This document shows, one piece after another, positions 9,806 through 18,072 of a DNA stretch of 64,000 nucleotides. Numbering within the stretch: the first letter of the stretch is position 1; each line of letters starts with the position of its first letter. The translations under genes were made by a program, and so were the position numbers. The notes beneath the pieces are model-generated. The model had not been told where the DNA came from, made no database searches, and worked only from the letters and a program-made list of their open reading frames with translations. The stretch spans positions 1,674,001 through 1,738,000 of the forward strand of contig NZ_CP074570.1 of assembly GCF_019900845.1 (NCBI RefSeq), written 5' to 3'. The stretch is from Paraneptunicella aestuarii. GTDB taxonomy: Bacteria; Pseudomonadota; Gammaproteobacteria; Enterobacterales; Alteromonadaceae.

Positions 9806-11026
9806 TTATTCAGTGAACTCGGTTCTTTCTATTGCCCATTTAACTGCTTCTAAATGACACTCTGCGGAGAGGTCAAAATCGACACTGATTCTGTCAGCAA
9901 GCAAGCAGGCATTTGCCCAGTTAGCAGCCTCAAAGGCTTTACATAATTGCAGGTAGGTTGCTAGCTCACCTTCGCCTTCAATGAGTGGAATTTTGATACT
10001 GTCTGACAGGGGCAACTTGTTAAGCAGGTCTTCAAGATTGGTATCCAGCATAGCATCCAGCAAAGATAGCAGCCCAACCAGAAATGCTGTGGCGAAAGCG
10101 GGTTTTTGCCCCGGGAGTTTAGCCAGTGACTCACAAAAGCGAGCGCGAACCAAAGACATGGTGGTTAATTCAGCCGGTTTACCCGAGGCAAATTGAGCGG
10201 TAAACAGTAGTGAAACAAAGCGACGCAACTCTTGTTGGCCCAGAAATACAATGGCCTGTTTGATATCGGATATTTCATTGCGACGTTTAAAAAAGGAACT
10301 TTGAGCGTAGCGCAGTAATTTAAAAGACAGGTTAACATCGCTCTCAAAAGCTCGGGTGATCATGTTTATGTCAGGATCGGGAGAAGCCATTTCAGCCATT
10401 AACTCGGCAAGTGCAATATGCGAGGATTCCAGAGAGCGGCTCTGCATGACTTCCGGTTTGCTAAAGAAGAAGCCCTGAAAATAGGCAAATCCCAGTTCTT
10501 TAGCGATTTCAAATTCTTCGTGAGTTTCTACTTTTTCAGCCAGTAACCTGATATGCGGGAAGTCTCGAATATCCCGAATAACCTGTTTGATTTCATCCAC
10601 TGACATTGCAATCCAGTCAATTTTGATGATATCGGTGAAAGGGTAGAAATACCGCCAGGCCGGATCGTGAATGTAGTCATCTAATGCAATTTGGAAGCCA
10701 TGGGCTTTTAATTCTTTTACCGCAGTTAATAAGCGTTTACCCGGTTGCACTGTTTCCAATACTTCCACAACAACCTGATCGTTAGGCAACATCAGAGGAT
10801 AACGATTGAGTAACGTGTCTTCAGTGAAGTTGATAAAGGCAAGCTTATTTTGTGTCAGGCTATCTAGCCCAAGATTGAGGTGTAAGCCTTCCAGCATTTT
10901 GGATGTGGCTTCATCATCGTCTATGTTTGGGAATACGTTTTCCAGACTGTCTCTGAATAATAATTCGTATGCGTATACGTCCTTGTTAATGTCTAAAATG
11001 GGCTGTCTTGCAGTAAAAAAAGCCAT
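9806..11026 (-). CDS. EAL-like plus HDOD signalling protein
   Basis: A 406-residue cytoplasmic protein. Residues 1-205 form an EAL-type fold (FTARQPILDINKDVYAYELLFR, LDDY, KIDWI, AEKVET, YFQGFFFSKP). Residues 200-400 match an HDOD domain (SFKLLRYAQSSFF, AIVFLGQQELRRFVSLL). The EAL signature reads YELLF and most metal ligands are absent, so cyclic-di-GMP hydrolysis is unlikely; related proteins such as Vibrio CdgJ affect motility. It appears to be a single-gene unit between putP and the cys operon. Confidence 0.9.
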   Translation of the reverse strand: MAFFTARQPILDINKDVYAYELLFRDSLENVFPNIDDDEATSKMLEGLHLNLGLDSLTQNKLAFINFTEDTLLNRYPLMLPNDQVVVEVLETVQPGKRLLTAVKELKAHGFQIALDDYIHDPAWRYFYPFTDIIKIDWIAMSVDEIKQVIRDIRDFPHIRLLAEKVETHEEFEIAKELGFAYFQGFFFSKPEVMQSRSLESSHIALAELMAEMASPDPDINMITRAFESDVNLSFKLLRYAQSSFFKRRNEISDIKQAIVFLGQQELRRFVSLLFTAQFASGKPAELTTMSLVRARFCESLAKLPGQKPAFATAFLVGLLSLLDAMLDTNLEDLLNKLPLSDSIKIPLIEGEGELATYLQLCKAFEAANWANACLLADRISVDFDLSAECHLEAVKWAIERTEFTE

Positions 11027-11242
11027 TATTTGATACTTCCTATCCTGGGGCTACTCAAAAAACTGTTGTGTATCTGTGCCTGAAACAAGGCTGGTTGAGG
11101 CTTACTAATAAAGCATATTTTTCAGAAATTCGCATTGCTTTTTAAAATTTGAATCATAAAAGAATAGCGACTCATCAGCAACGCTACCTCAACCTGTCAA
11201 TGTACTACCGTAAGTGTAGTGTATGAATCGCATTTTCAAATA

Positions 11243-12730
11243 CTATTTGTGAATTAAAACAGTTACTTTTTCATGGCGTTCAAGGATATCACTGGATGGC
11301 GAGGTGGTTATCTTACTTACTATCCATATCATGGCTGATGCTGCAATAAATCCAGGAACCATTTCATACATGAGTGAACTTAAGGATTGTCCATCAATGT
11401 TGACAGGGGCGTATATCCAGATCAAAACAACGAATGCACCCGTTATCATGCCTGCAATAGCACCAAGGCGTGTCATATTACTCCAGAACAATGAAAACAA
11501 TATGACAGGCCCGAAGGCTGAGCCGAATCCTGCCCATGCATTGCTGACAAGGCTTAATATTGAACTGCTGCGGTCGTAGGCTAAGCCAATCGCCACGATA
11601 GCCACCAGAGCAACGCAGACACGGCTGATCAATAATAATTCTTTCTGTGTGGCTTCTTTACGTAAAAAACGATGATAAAGATCGCCCGCCAGAGAGCTTG
11701 AAGTGACGAGCAATTGCGAGGAAATGGTACTCATTATTGCCGCTAAAATAGCCGCAAGCAGGAAGCCTGTAATAAGCGGATGAAACAGAATTTGGCTGTA
11801 TACGATAAAGATAGTTTCCGGGTCTGTGAGTTCTATTTTATTCAACGCAACAAAGGCTACGCCCGTTAATCCCACCATTAATGCACCTATGATAGAAACA
11901 ATCATCCAGCCCATACCGATATTACGTGCAACAGGGACTTCTTTAACAGAGCGGATTGCCATAAAGCGCACAATAATATGAGGTTGACCAAAATAACCCA
12001 AGCCCCAGGCCATGCTGGATATGATGGCAAGGATGCTGGTGCCGCTGAGCATGGCCAGTAAATCGGGGTTAATGGCTTCGATCTGATTGAAGGTATTACT
12101 AACGCCACCCATGTTTAATATGGCAACGACAGGAACCAGAATAAGGGCGATAAACATGATGCAGCCTTGTACGAAGTCGGTCATGCTCACGGCCATAAAG
12201 CCACCAAACATGGTGTAAGCCACTACAACGCCAGTGGTAACGTACAATCCTGTGTAATAGCTCATGCCAAAGGCGCTTTCAAACAACTTACCGCCAGCGA
12301 CAACGCCTGACGAGGTATAAAGGGTAAAGAACACCACGATAACAATTGCGGAGATAATTCTTAAGGTGTGGCTGCTATCTAAAAAACGGTGCTCAAAGTA
12401 GTCGGGAATGGTTAGTGCGTCTGCTAACTCGGTATACACCCTGAGCCTTGGCGCCACCAGTAAATAGTTACAAAACGCACCAATGACTAATCCGATGGCT
12501 ATCCATGTGCTGGACATGCCTGAAATGTACATGGCGCCGGGCAATCCCATCAACATCCAACCGCTCATATCGGACGCTCCGGCGGACAGGGCGGTAATGG
12601 CCGGGCTGACTTTTCTACCTGCCAATAAAAAACCTGCGACATCGGCTTCTGATTGTTGGTAGGAATAAAGGCCGATTGCGAGCATGACCAAAAAATACAG
12701 TGCTAAAGAGGCGAGAGTGTATGCATCCAT
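11243..12730 (-). CDS. putP: Sodium/proline symporter
   Basis: Sodium:solute symporter family (SSS) protein of 495 residues with about 13 membrane segments, for sodium-driven proline uptake. Characteristic blocks include AGGRKVSP-like AGRKVSPAITALSAGASDMSGW, GLPGAMYISG, ADALTIPDYFEHRF and FGQPHIIVRFMAIRSVKE, all typical of PutP. No putA lies nearby in this window. The start MDAYTLASLALYFL places the first helix at the N-terminus as expected. Confidence 0.93.
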   Translation of the reverse strand: MDAYTLASLALYFLVMLAIGLYSYQQSEADVAGFLLAGRKVSPAITALSAGASDMSGWMLMGLPGAMYISGMSSTWIAIGLVIGAFCNYLLVAPRLRVYTELADALTIPDYFEHRFLDSSHTLRIISAIVIVVFFTLYTSSGVVAGGKLFESAFGMSYYTGLYVTTGVVVAYTMFGGFMAVSMTDFVQGCIMFIALILVPVVAILNMGGVSNTFNQIEAINPDLLAMLSGTSILAIISSMAWGLGYFGQPHIIVRFMAIRSVKEVPVARNIGMGWMIVSIIGALMVGLTGVAFVALNKIELTDPETIFIVYSQILFHPLITGFLLAAILAAIMSTISSQLLVTSSSLAGDLYHRFLRKEATQKELLLISRVCVALVAIVAIGLAYDRSSSILSLVSNAWAGFGSAFGPVILFSLFWSNMTRLGAIAGMITGAFVVLIWIYAPVNIDGQSLSSLMYEMVPGFIAASAMIWIVSKITTSPSSDILERHEKVTVLIHK

Positions 12731-12810
12731 AAGATTTTCTTGCTTTTTTTATGTCTGGACGGAGGTCAGAGTCTAGCGGTCAATGCGGGTTTGAGTAAAG
12801 GAGAAATTTG

Positions 12811-12834
12811 CAAACGCTCAGGATTGAGCGTTTG
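12811..12834. other. Perfect 10-bp hairpin upstream of putP
   Basis: CAAACGCTCA / TGAGCGTTTG with a GGAT loop. It lies between putP and the palindromic element at 12873. There is no T run on either side, so it is not a clear terminator. It may be an operator or part of the adjacent repeat. Confidence 0.45.
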
Positions 12835-12872
12835 GCTTGTAACACGAATACCTAAATACCAGTTCCAAACTA

Positions 12873-13002
12873 TCAGTCACCTGTAGAGAATTAGGAGCAA
12901 ACCCTCAGCCCTGCTTTTCACTTGATGAATCGACGAAGCGGCTGTGGAGCCTACATGGAAGTATCCACGGCGAGTTTGCGATAAATCTCTATGGGTGACT
13001 GA
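12873..13002. repeat. 130-bp imperfect palindromic intergenic element
   Basis: The ends TCAGTCACC (12873) and GGTGACTGA (to 13002) belong to a 17-bp inverted repeat with two mismatches. Nested inside are GCAAAC (12897) / GTTTGC (12974) and GTGGA / TCCAC around GCCTACATGGAAGTA. The whole spacer folds as one branched hairpin. The layout suggests a dispersed structured repeat or small non-autonomous element; no second copy is visible in this window. Confidence 0.6.
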
Positions 13003-13019
13003 CAATTAAACACAGCTAT

Positions 13020-13730
13020 TTAGATCGAAAACAGCATTTTGCCTCGTACTTCGTCCATGCTTTGTTCTGTCGGTTTGGCTTTTTCTGCCAGTACGACCAC
13101 ATTCATCTTGCTGGTTTGCCAGGCTCGTCCAAAGTAGTTTTCGTCTTCAAAATGCCCTGTAAAGATTTCGTTGTCTTCCTTGGGGGTAATAAATACGGTG
13201 AATTTGTCTGCGCCGTTGCCCAATACCAAATGTAAAGAACGTTGTTTGTCGAACAAGCAATAACTCGCGAAATATACGCGTGAAAACGGTTCTTTGAGTT
13301 CGCCACCAAATGACGCCAGCTTGGCATTGACATCAGCCAAAGGCACATTGTCGTCGACCGACAAGGCATAGTCTGCTTCGTGATACATATGACGCAGAGC
13401 CACATCGCTTAATTCATAGATGGTGGGCTGTCTGTTAAATAATGTGAAGCTTAAACCAATAACAAAGGCAACAGATGCCGCCAGTGCGATGTGCATTCGA
13501 TTACGACTACGATCGCGGTTATGGCTTTCTATTGATTGGCGCAAAATGAGCCTATGAGCCAATTCGCTGGGTACAGGCACGTCCAGTGCATTTTCGATGT
13601 CACTGTTCATGCTTTTCATTTCGTCCCAAAACTGTTGCTTGGCGGGATCTTGAGTTGCCGCCTCTAATAATGCGGGATCTTTGCTGCCAGGATCAGCATA
13701 AACCTGACGGCGAAATTCTAAATCATCCAT
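13020..13730 (-). CDS. DUF3379 membrane protein, probable anti-sigma factor
   Basis: A 236-residue protein with a cytoplasmic N-terminal region of about 80 residues, one membrane segment (HIALAASVAFVIGLSFTLF, about residues 81-99) and a periplasmic C-terminal domain. The N-terminal part resembles short zinc-free anti-sigma domains. Its start overlaps the end of the sigma factor gene by 8 bases, the classic sigma/anti-sigma pairing. Inferred role: hold the ECF sigma factor at the membrane until an envelope signal is received. The signal is unknown. Confidence 0.82.
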   Translation of the reverse strand: MDDLEFRRQVYADPGSKDPALLEAATQDPAKQQFWDEMKSMNSDIENALDVPVPSELAHRLILRQSIESHNRDRSRNRMHIALAASVAFVIGLSFTLFNRQPTIYELSDVALRHMYHEADYALSVDDNVPLADVNAKLASFGGELKEPFSRVYFASYCLFDKQRSLHLVLGNGADKFTVFITPKEDNEIFTGHFEDENYFGRAWQTSKMNVVVLAEKAKPTEQSMDEVRGKMLFSI

Positions 13731-14280
13731 TCGCTTTCCCCATCATGTTAGAGTCATTTTCGATAGCTTCTTTCAACTGATTTCTCGCCCTAAATAATCT
13801 GGTCATTACGGTATTTTTGTTGAGTCCCAGTTGTTCTGATATTTCCTCACCACTAAACCCAAACATGACTTGAAGGATTAATGGTTCTCTGTATTCTTCG
13901 TTAAGTGCCGCGATATGACGACGTAATTCTCTATTCTCAATTTTACCTTCCTGAGAGACATCGTTATCCATCAATACCACATCATCCATATCGACCACAT
14001 CTAATTGCTTGCGTTCAAAGCGGCGTGCATTTTCTCTTCTCAATATTGTGATAAGCCAGGATTTCGCTGCCTTTTCGTCATTGAGTGAATCTAATGATTT
14101 CCAAGCGCGCAGAAATGCCTCTTGCACGATATCTTCTGCAATATGTTTGTCTTTCACCAACCAGTAGGCGTACCTGTATAGGTCTGCATGGTAGGTGTGT
14201 ACGAGCGCTTCATAGCGCTTTTGTTTATCAGCCATGTTTTGAGAGACCGTGCTTTGCTGATTTTGCTTTCGAGAAATCAT
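13723..14280 (-). CDS. ECF-type RNA polymerase sigma factor
   Basis: A sigma-70 family extracytoplasmic-function protein. Region 2 is visible as YRYAYWLVKDKHIAEDIVQEAF plus the AWKSLDSL segment, and region 4 as LNEEYREPLILQVMFGFSGEEIS followed by a helix-turn-helix. The longest frame gives 185 residues. An internal ATG at 14235 (MADKQKRY) would give 170 and matches usual ECF length; neither has a strong ribosome site. The overlapping downstream gene encodes the likely anti-sigma factor. Target genes cannot be named. Confidence 0.93.
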   Translation of the reverse strand: MISRKQNQQSTVSQNMADKQKRYEALVHTYHADLYRYAYWLVKDKHIAEDIVQEAFLRAWKSLDSLNDEKAAKSWLITILRRENARRFERKQLDVVDMDDVVLMDNDVSQEGKIENRELRRHIAALNEEYREPLILQVMFGFSGEEISEQLGLNKNTVMTRLFRARNQLKEAIENDSNMMGKANG

Positions 14281-14378
14281 TTTTTTATTTGATCCGGCTA
14301 TCTACAAGCTAAGAGTCCAAGCCCATTGTAAACCCCTTTGGAGTTACGACAAGCCCCGGGTTAAGCTGGAGCCTTGCT

Positions 14379-14421
14379 AAAAAAAAAAGCCGCCAGAATC
14401 GATGGTGGCGGCTGTTTTTTT
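14379..14421 (-). terminator. Intrinsic terminator, probably bidirectional, after DUF885 gene
   Basis: Stem AGCCGCCA / TGGCGGCT (14388-14395 with 14406-14413), with an A run on the left and a T run on the right. On the minus strand it ends the long Bat operon transcript and separates it from the sigma factor gene. Confidence 0.85.
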
Positions 14422-14439
14422 AATTAGGGAAGCCCTTGA

Positions 14440-16314
14440 TTAAGCTTGTTTTAATTGAGCAGCCCATTTGTTCAGCTTTTCTTCTAACAAGTTCAATGGA
14501 ACCGGGCCATCTTTCAGGATTTCATCGTGGAAACCACGAATATCGAATTTATCACCCAGTTCTTGTTTTAAGCGCTCACGAATTTCGACAATTTTCAGCT
14601 TACCAATCATGTAGGCTGTTGCCTGACCAGGCATTGCAACATAGCGCTCAATGGCTTTACGCGCATCTTCTTCCGGGTTGGGTGTATTGTCGATTAGGTA
14701 TTGGATTGCTTTTTCACGGCTCCACTTTTTAGCGTGAACACCAGTGTCTACAACCAAACGACAAGCACGCCATAGTTCCATGGAAAGGCGACCAAAATCG
14801 GAATATGGGTCACGATAGAAGCCCATTTCTTTCGCTAATTGCTCAGTGTATAAACCCCAACCTTCGGTATAAGCAGTAAAGTTAACAAACTTCTGGAATT
14901 CAGGAACGCCTTCCAGTTCAGTGGCAATCGCTAATTGCATGTGATGTCCCGGAATACCTTCATGGTAAGCCAGAGCTTCCATTTGGTAGGTCGGCATAGA
15001 ATTCATGTCGTATAGGTTTGCATAGTACACACCTGGACGTGAACCATCTGGAGCCGGGCGTTGATAGAAAGCTTTACCTGCTGACTGCTCGCGGAATGCT
15101 TCAACACGTTTTACGATCATTGGCGCTTTCGGTAACAAACCAAAATAATCTGGCAGCTTGGTACGCATTTCGTCTACTAACGCAGTGGCTTCCGCCATAT
15201 AACGCTCACGGCCCTCATCGGTGTTTGGATAGTAGAACTGTTTGTCGGTTCTCATGAACTCGAAGAAAGCGGGTAAATCACCTTTAAAGCCCACTTTATC
15301 TTTGATGGCCATCATTTCATTGTGAATGCGGTCAACATGCTTTAAGCCCAGGTTATGAACATCATCGGCTGTTAAATCTGTGGTGGTGAACCATTCCAAA
15401 CGGTTTTTATACCACTTGTCGCCTTCTGGTAAGCGCCAGACGCCATCGCCTTCAGGTGACAAACCAGCATGTTTATCAAGTTCTTTAATCAGTTTTTGAT
15501 AACCTGGCAATACCGATGCAATCAAGGCGGCTTTGGCATCGCTCAACAACTTGTTGCGTTTCTCATCGCTGATATCCAGTTTGCTGACTTTACCTTTAAA
15601 GTCGTCCCAGATAGTAGAGTCCTGCTCTGAGTCATCAAAAGGTTGACCTGTGATGACATTATTAGAAGCCTGAACCATTTGTTCGTAAGACCATTTCGGT
15701 GGGAAAATGCCTTTTTCTTCACGAATGCGCAGTTGATCAATAACTTGATCAAATAAATGGTCTACTTTTTGTAGACGGCCTACATAGGCTTCTGCATCGG
15801 AAAGGTCGTTAACCTGATGAATGTTGATCAGGAAGCTTGGGACAATGGTATGAAAACCACGGAACTGATGCATGATGTATTCTTGATGACGGAATTCATC
15901 ATTAGCCAATTGGCGTTTGGTATCTAATTCATAGATGGTTTTACTTAGTAAATCTTGTTCTGTCAGCTTGCTGGTATCGAAAGCTGCCAGTGTTTCCAAG
16001 CGTTGTTGCAAGCGAGCAACGTATTCGTCTGCACGTTCTTCGGTGATTTCATCCCATTTATCGTAATCCCATTTAATGCCCAAATACGATTGGTATAAAG
16101 GCGATTCTTTAAGATCTTCCTGAAATGCGTCTGCAAAGAACTTGGCTAAGCGCTCTGATTCAGTCATCGGCTTTTCAGCTTCTGCACTAACAGTCTGCTC
16201 AGTTTGAGGTTTTGCTGCTTGGGTGGTGGTCGATTCTGGCTCTGCAGCTTTTTGACAACCCGCTAACCAGAGTGCCGACAGAGTGGCAACAACAAGTGGT
16301 TTTAATTTCATCAT
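14440..16314 (-). CDS. DUF885 family lipoprotein, predicted metallopeptidase
   Basis: A 624-residue protein with a lipoprotein signal (ALWLAGC, C20) and a linker rich in T, A, E and Q, so it is likely anchored in the cell envelope. The DUF885 core contains HEGIPGHH at about residues 451-458, followed by FTAYTEGWGLYTEQLAKEMG; the HExxxxHH-type site suggests a zinc peptidase, though the substrate is unknown. It lies 12 bases after batD and ahead of a strong terminator, so it probably belongs to the Bat/MoxR transcript. Either of two consecutive ATGs may start it. Confidence 0.9.
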   Translation of the reverse strand: MMKLKPLVVATLSALWLAGCQKAAEPESTTTQAAKPQTEQTVSAEAEKPMTESERLAKFFADAFQEDLKESPLYQSYLGIKWDYDKWDEITEERADEYVARLQQRLETLAAFDTSKLTEQDLLSKTIYELDTKRQLANDEFRHQEYIMHQFRGFHTIVPSFLINIHQVNDLSDAEAYVGRLQKVDHLFDQVIDQLRIREEKGIFPPKWSYEQMVQASNNVITGQPFDDSEQDSTIWDDFKGKVSKLDISDEKRNKLLSDAKAALIASVLPGYQKLIKELDKHAGLSPEGDGVWRLPEGDKWYKNRLEWFTTTDLTADDVHNLGLKHVDRIHNEMMAIKDKVGFKGDLPAFFEFMRTDKQFYYPNTDEGRERYMAEATALVDEMRTKLPDYFGLLPKAPMIVKRVEAFREQSAGKAFYQRPAPDGSRPGVYYANLYDMNSMPTYQMEALAYHEGIPGHHMQLAIATELEGVPEFQKFVNFTAYTEGWGLYTEQLAKEMGFYRDPYSDFGRLSMELWRACRLVVDTGVHAKKWSREKAIQYLIDNTPNPEEDARKAIERYVAMPGQATAYMIGKLKIVEIRERLKQELGDKFDIRGFHDEILKDGPVPLNLLEEKLNKWAAQLKQA

Positions 16315-16326
16315 TAGACTTACCTT

Positions 16327-18072
16327 TTACTGCGTGTTCGGATAAAGAGGGTGTAACTGTGTACCCTTGATTACCGGTTTATCCCGGCTTTGTTTCCGTA
16401 ATGTTATTAGTAGATCCTTCAATGCAGAGAACAACTCATTGCTGTTTGTTGACTGGTGGTTACTACCTCCAAAACGATTACCAAACAGCGTGTCCAATAG
16501 GGCTTTTAATTCACCGTTTTGCAGTTGTTCAACGCTTTTCGCTAATGATTGTTGTGGATTTCTGCATATTTCTGCAAGCCAGGGTTGCAAATAATTTGTA
16601 AGATTTTGCGCATCCTGCTGTTGAACAACCTGCTGTAATTGTTGCCACAGTTGTTTTTCCGTGTAATTGCCATGTGTTTCACTGGTCGTGACTAGAGCCT
16701 GCTTTTTCCGGCTACTTAACCACCAGAACATCAGTGTGGCTAACCATAGCACCAGTAAAATCCAACTGCTTATTGACCACCATTGAGGAGCGATGGGGGC
16801 GGATGTTAATGGCGCTTGAGCCAATGGTAGTTGGGGCGCTTGCTGTTGTGCCACGGTTGCTGGATCTGGTGCTTGAATCGGTGCTGGTGTTGTTGTGGTT
16901 TGAGCCGCTTTTACCGTTAAACGCTTTTCCGGCAAGGTAGCAAATTCAGTTTTGCCAGTAACCACATTAAACCAGGGAACGCTCACCGCAGGGATAATCA
17001 GTACACCGGCCTCATTTGGAATAATCGCGGTGCTTTCGTTACGCTGTGCGACAAAGGTGCCATTGCGCTGAACTGTGGTGGTTTCTGCCTGATCCGGGTA
17101 AGTCTTCACTTGTTCTGGATAGTCACCACCGATTTCTGGTAGCTGAGCTTCAACCACACCTAGTGCAGTCAGGGTGATGGTTCGTGTGACAGGTTCACCA
17201 ACGGTTAGCTCGCCTTGCAAGCCTTGCCACTCGTCGTGGATTTCAACGTGTTCGCTGGGTAACCAGTGATGTTTGAAATCAGTAGGAATAGGGCGCACTT
17301 TCAAGAAGATGTTCTTGCCCACTTTGTTGATGGTGCGAGTACGGTTAAAGAAACCGAAGGAGCGGCGGCTGTTGTCTAATACTTCACCTTCAAAATAGGG
17401 AGCTTGAATGGTAAATTCGCCACTTTTCTGAGGAATAATCGAGAATGTCCTTTCAATTATGCGATAACGACGGCCATTGATAATCTCTGAATATTCCTTG
17501 TCTTCACCAACCTGTTCAATTTCCCCATCTTGCATGCTAGGCGCTGACAGGCTGCCGCGCTGCAAATCCATGGCAATATGCAGTTTCACTGTGTAGCGTA
17601 CCTGCTGTTGCAAATACACTTCTTCCAAATCGACTTCGGTCGTCAGATAGACATCTTGCCCTTGTGCCGCTTTACTTTGCGAAACCGGTAACACTTCGAG
17701 TCTGACAGGCTGACTGCTTTGACCTTCAATGGTGAAGGAAGGAATGGTATAGATACCTGGTTGACGAGGAATTAACACCGTCGACCAGCGCGTGGTTCTG
17801 CTGGTATCAAAATTGATGATTTGTGTTTGATGGCTGGTGGAAGTGCGACCAACCACAAAGTCTTTCAACAGTGGTGAAGTGTCTAGTGCATCTGCGTCAA
17901 CGCTATCATTAGCGATGATCTCCAACACAAAGGATTCATCCACCATCACCGGGTTGCGGTCGACGGTTGCGGTGACTTGCGTGACATCCGCATATACATA
18001 AAGGGGAGCCGTGAACAAAACGGCTAACCATAGCATGCATTGCATTGCTGTTTTTCCGATTTGCTTATTCAT
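16327..18072 (-). CDS. batD: BatD-family protein
   Basis: A 581-residue envelope protein with an N-terminal signal segment (residues 10-28), repeated beta-sandwich regions of the BatD type (VTQVTATVDRNPVMVDESFVL and later QPGIYTIPSF), a proline/glutamine-rich linker, and one membrane segment (ISSWILLVLWLATLMFWWLSS) near residue 450 followed by a cytoplasmic tail. Bat proteins were named for Bacteroides aerotolerance; their biochemical role is uncertain. The start shares one base with the stop of the preceding VWA/TPR gene, showing tight coupling. Confidence 0.92.
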   Translation of the reverse strand: MNKQIGKTAMQCMLWLAVLFTAPLYVYADVTQVTATVDRNPVMVDESFVLEIIANDSVDADALDTSPLLKDFVVGRTSTSHQTQIINFDTSRTTRWSTVLIPRQPGIYTIPSFTIEGQSSQPVRLEVLPVSQSKAAQGQDVYLTTEVDLEEVYLQQQVRYTVKLHIAMDLQRGSLSAPSMQDGEIEQVGEDKEYSEIINGRRYRIIERTFSIIPQKSGEFTIQAPYFEGEVLDNSRRSFGFFNRTRTINKVGKNIFLKVRPIPTDFKHHWLPSEHVEIHDEWQGLQGELTVGEPVTRTITLTALGVVEAQLPEIGGDYPEQVKTYPDQAETTTVQRNGTFVAQRNESTAIIPNEAGVLIIPAVSVPWFNVVTGKTEFATLPEKRLTVKAAQTTTTPAPIQAPDPATVAQQQAPQLPLAQAPLTSAPIAPQWWSISSWILLVLWLATLMFWWLSSRKKQALVTTSETHGNYTEKQLWQQLQQVVQQQDAQNLTNYLQPWLAEICRNPQQSLAKSVEQLQNGELKALLDTLFGNRFGGSNHQSTNSNELFSALKDLLITLRKQSRDKPVIKGTQLHPLYPNTQ

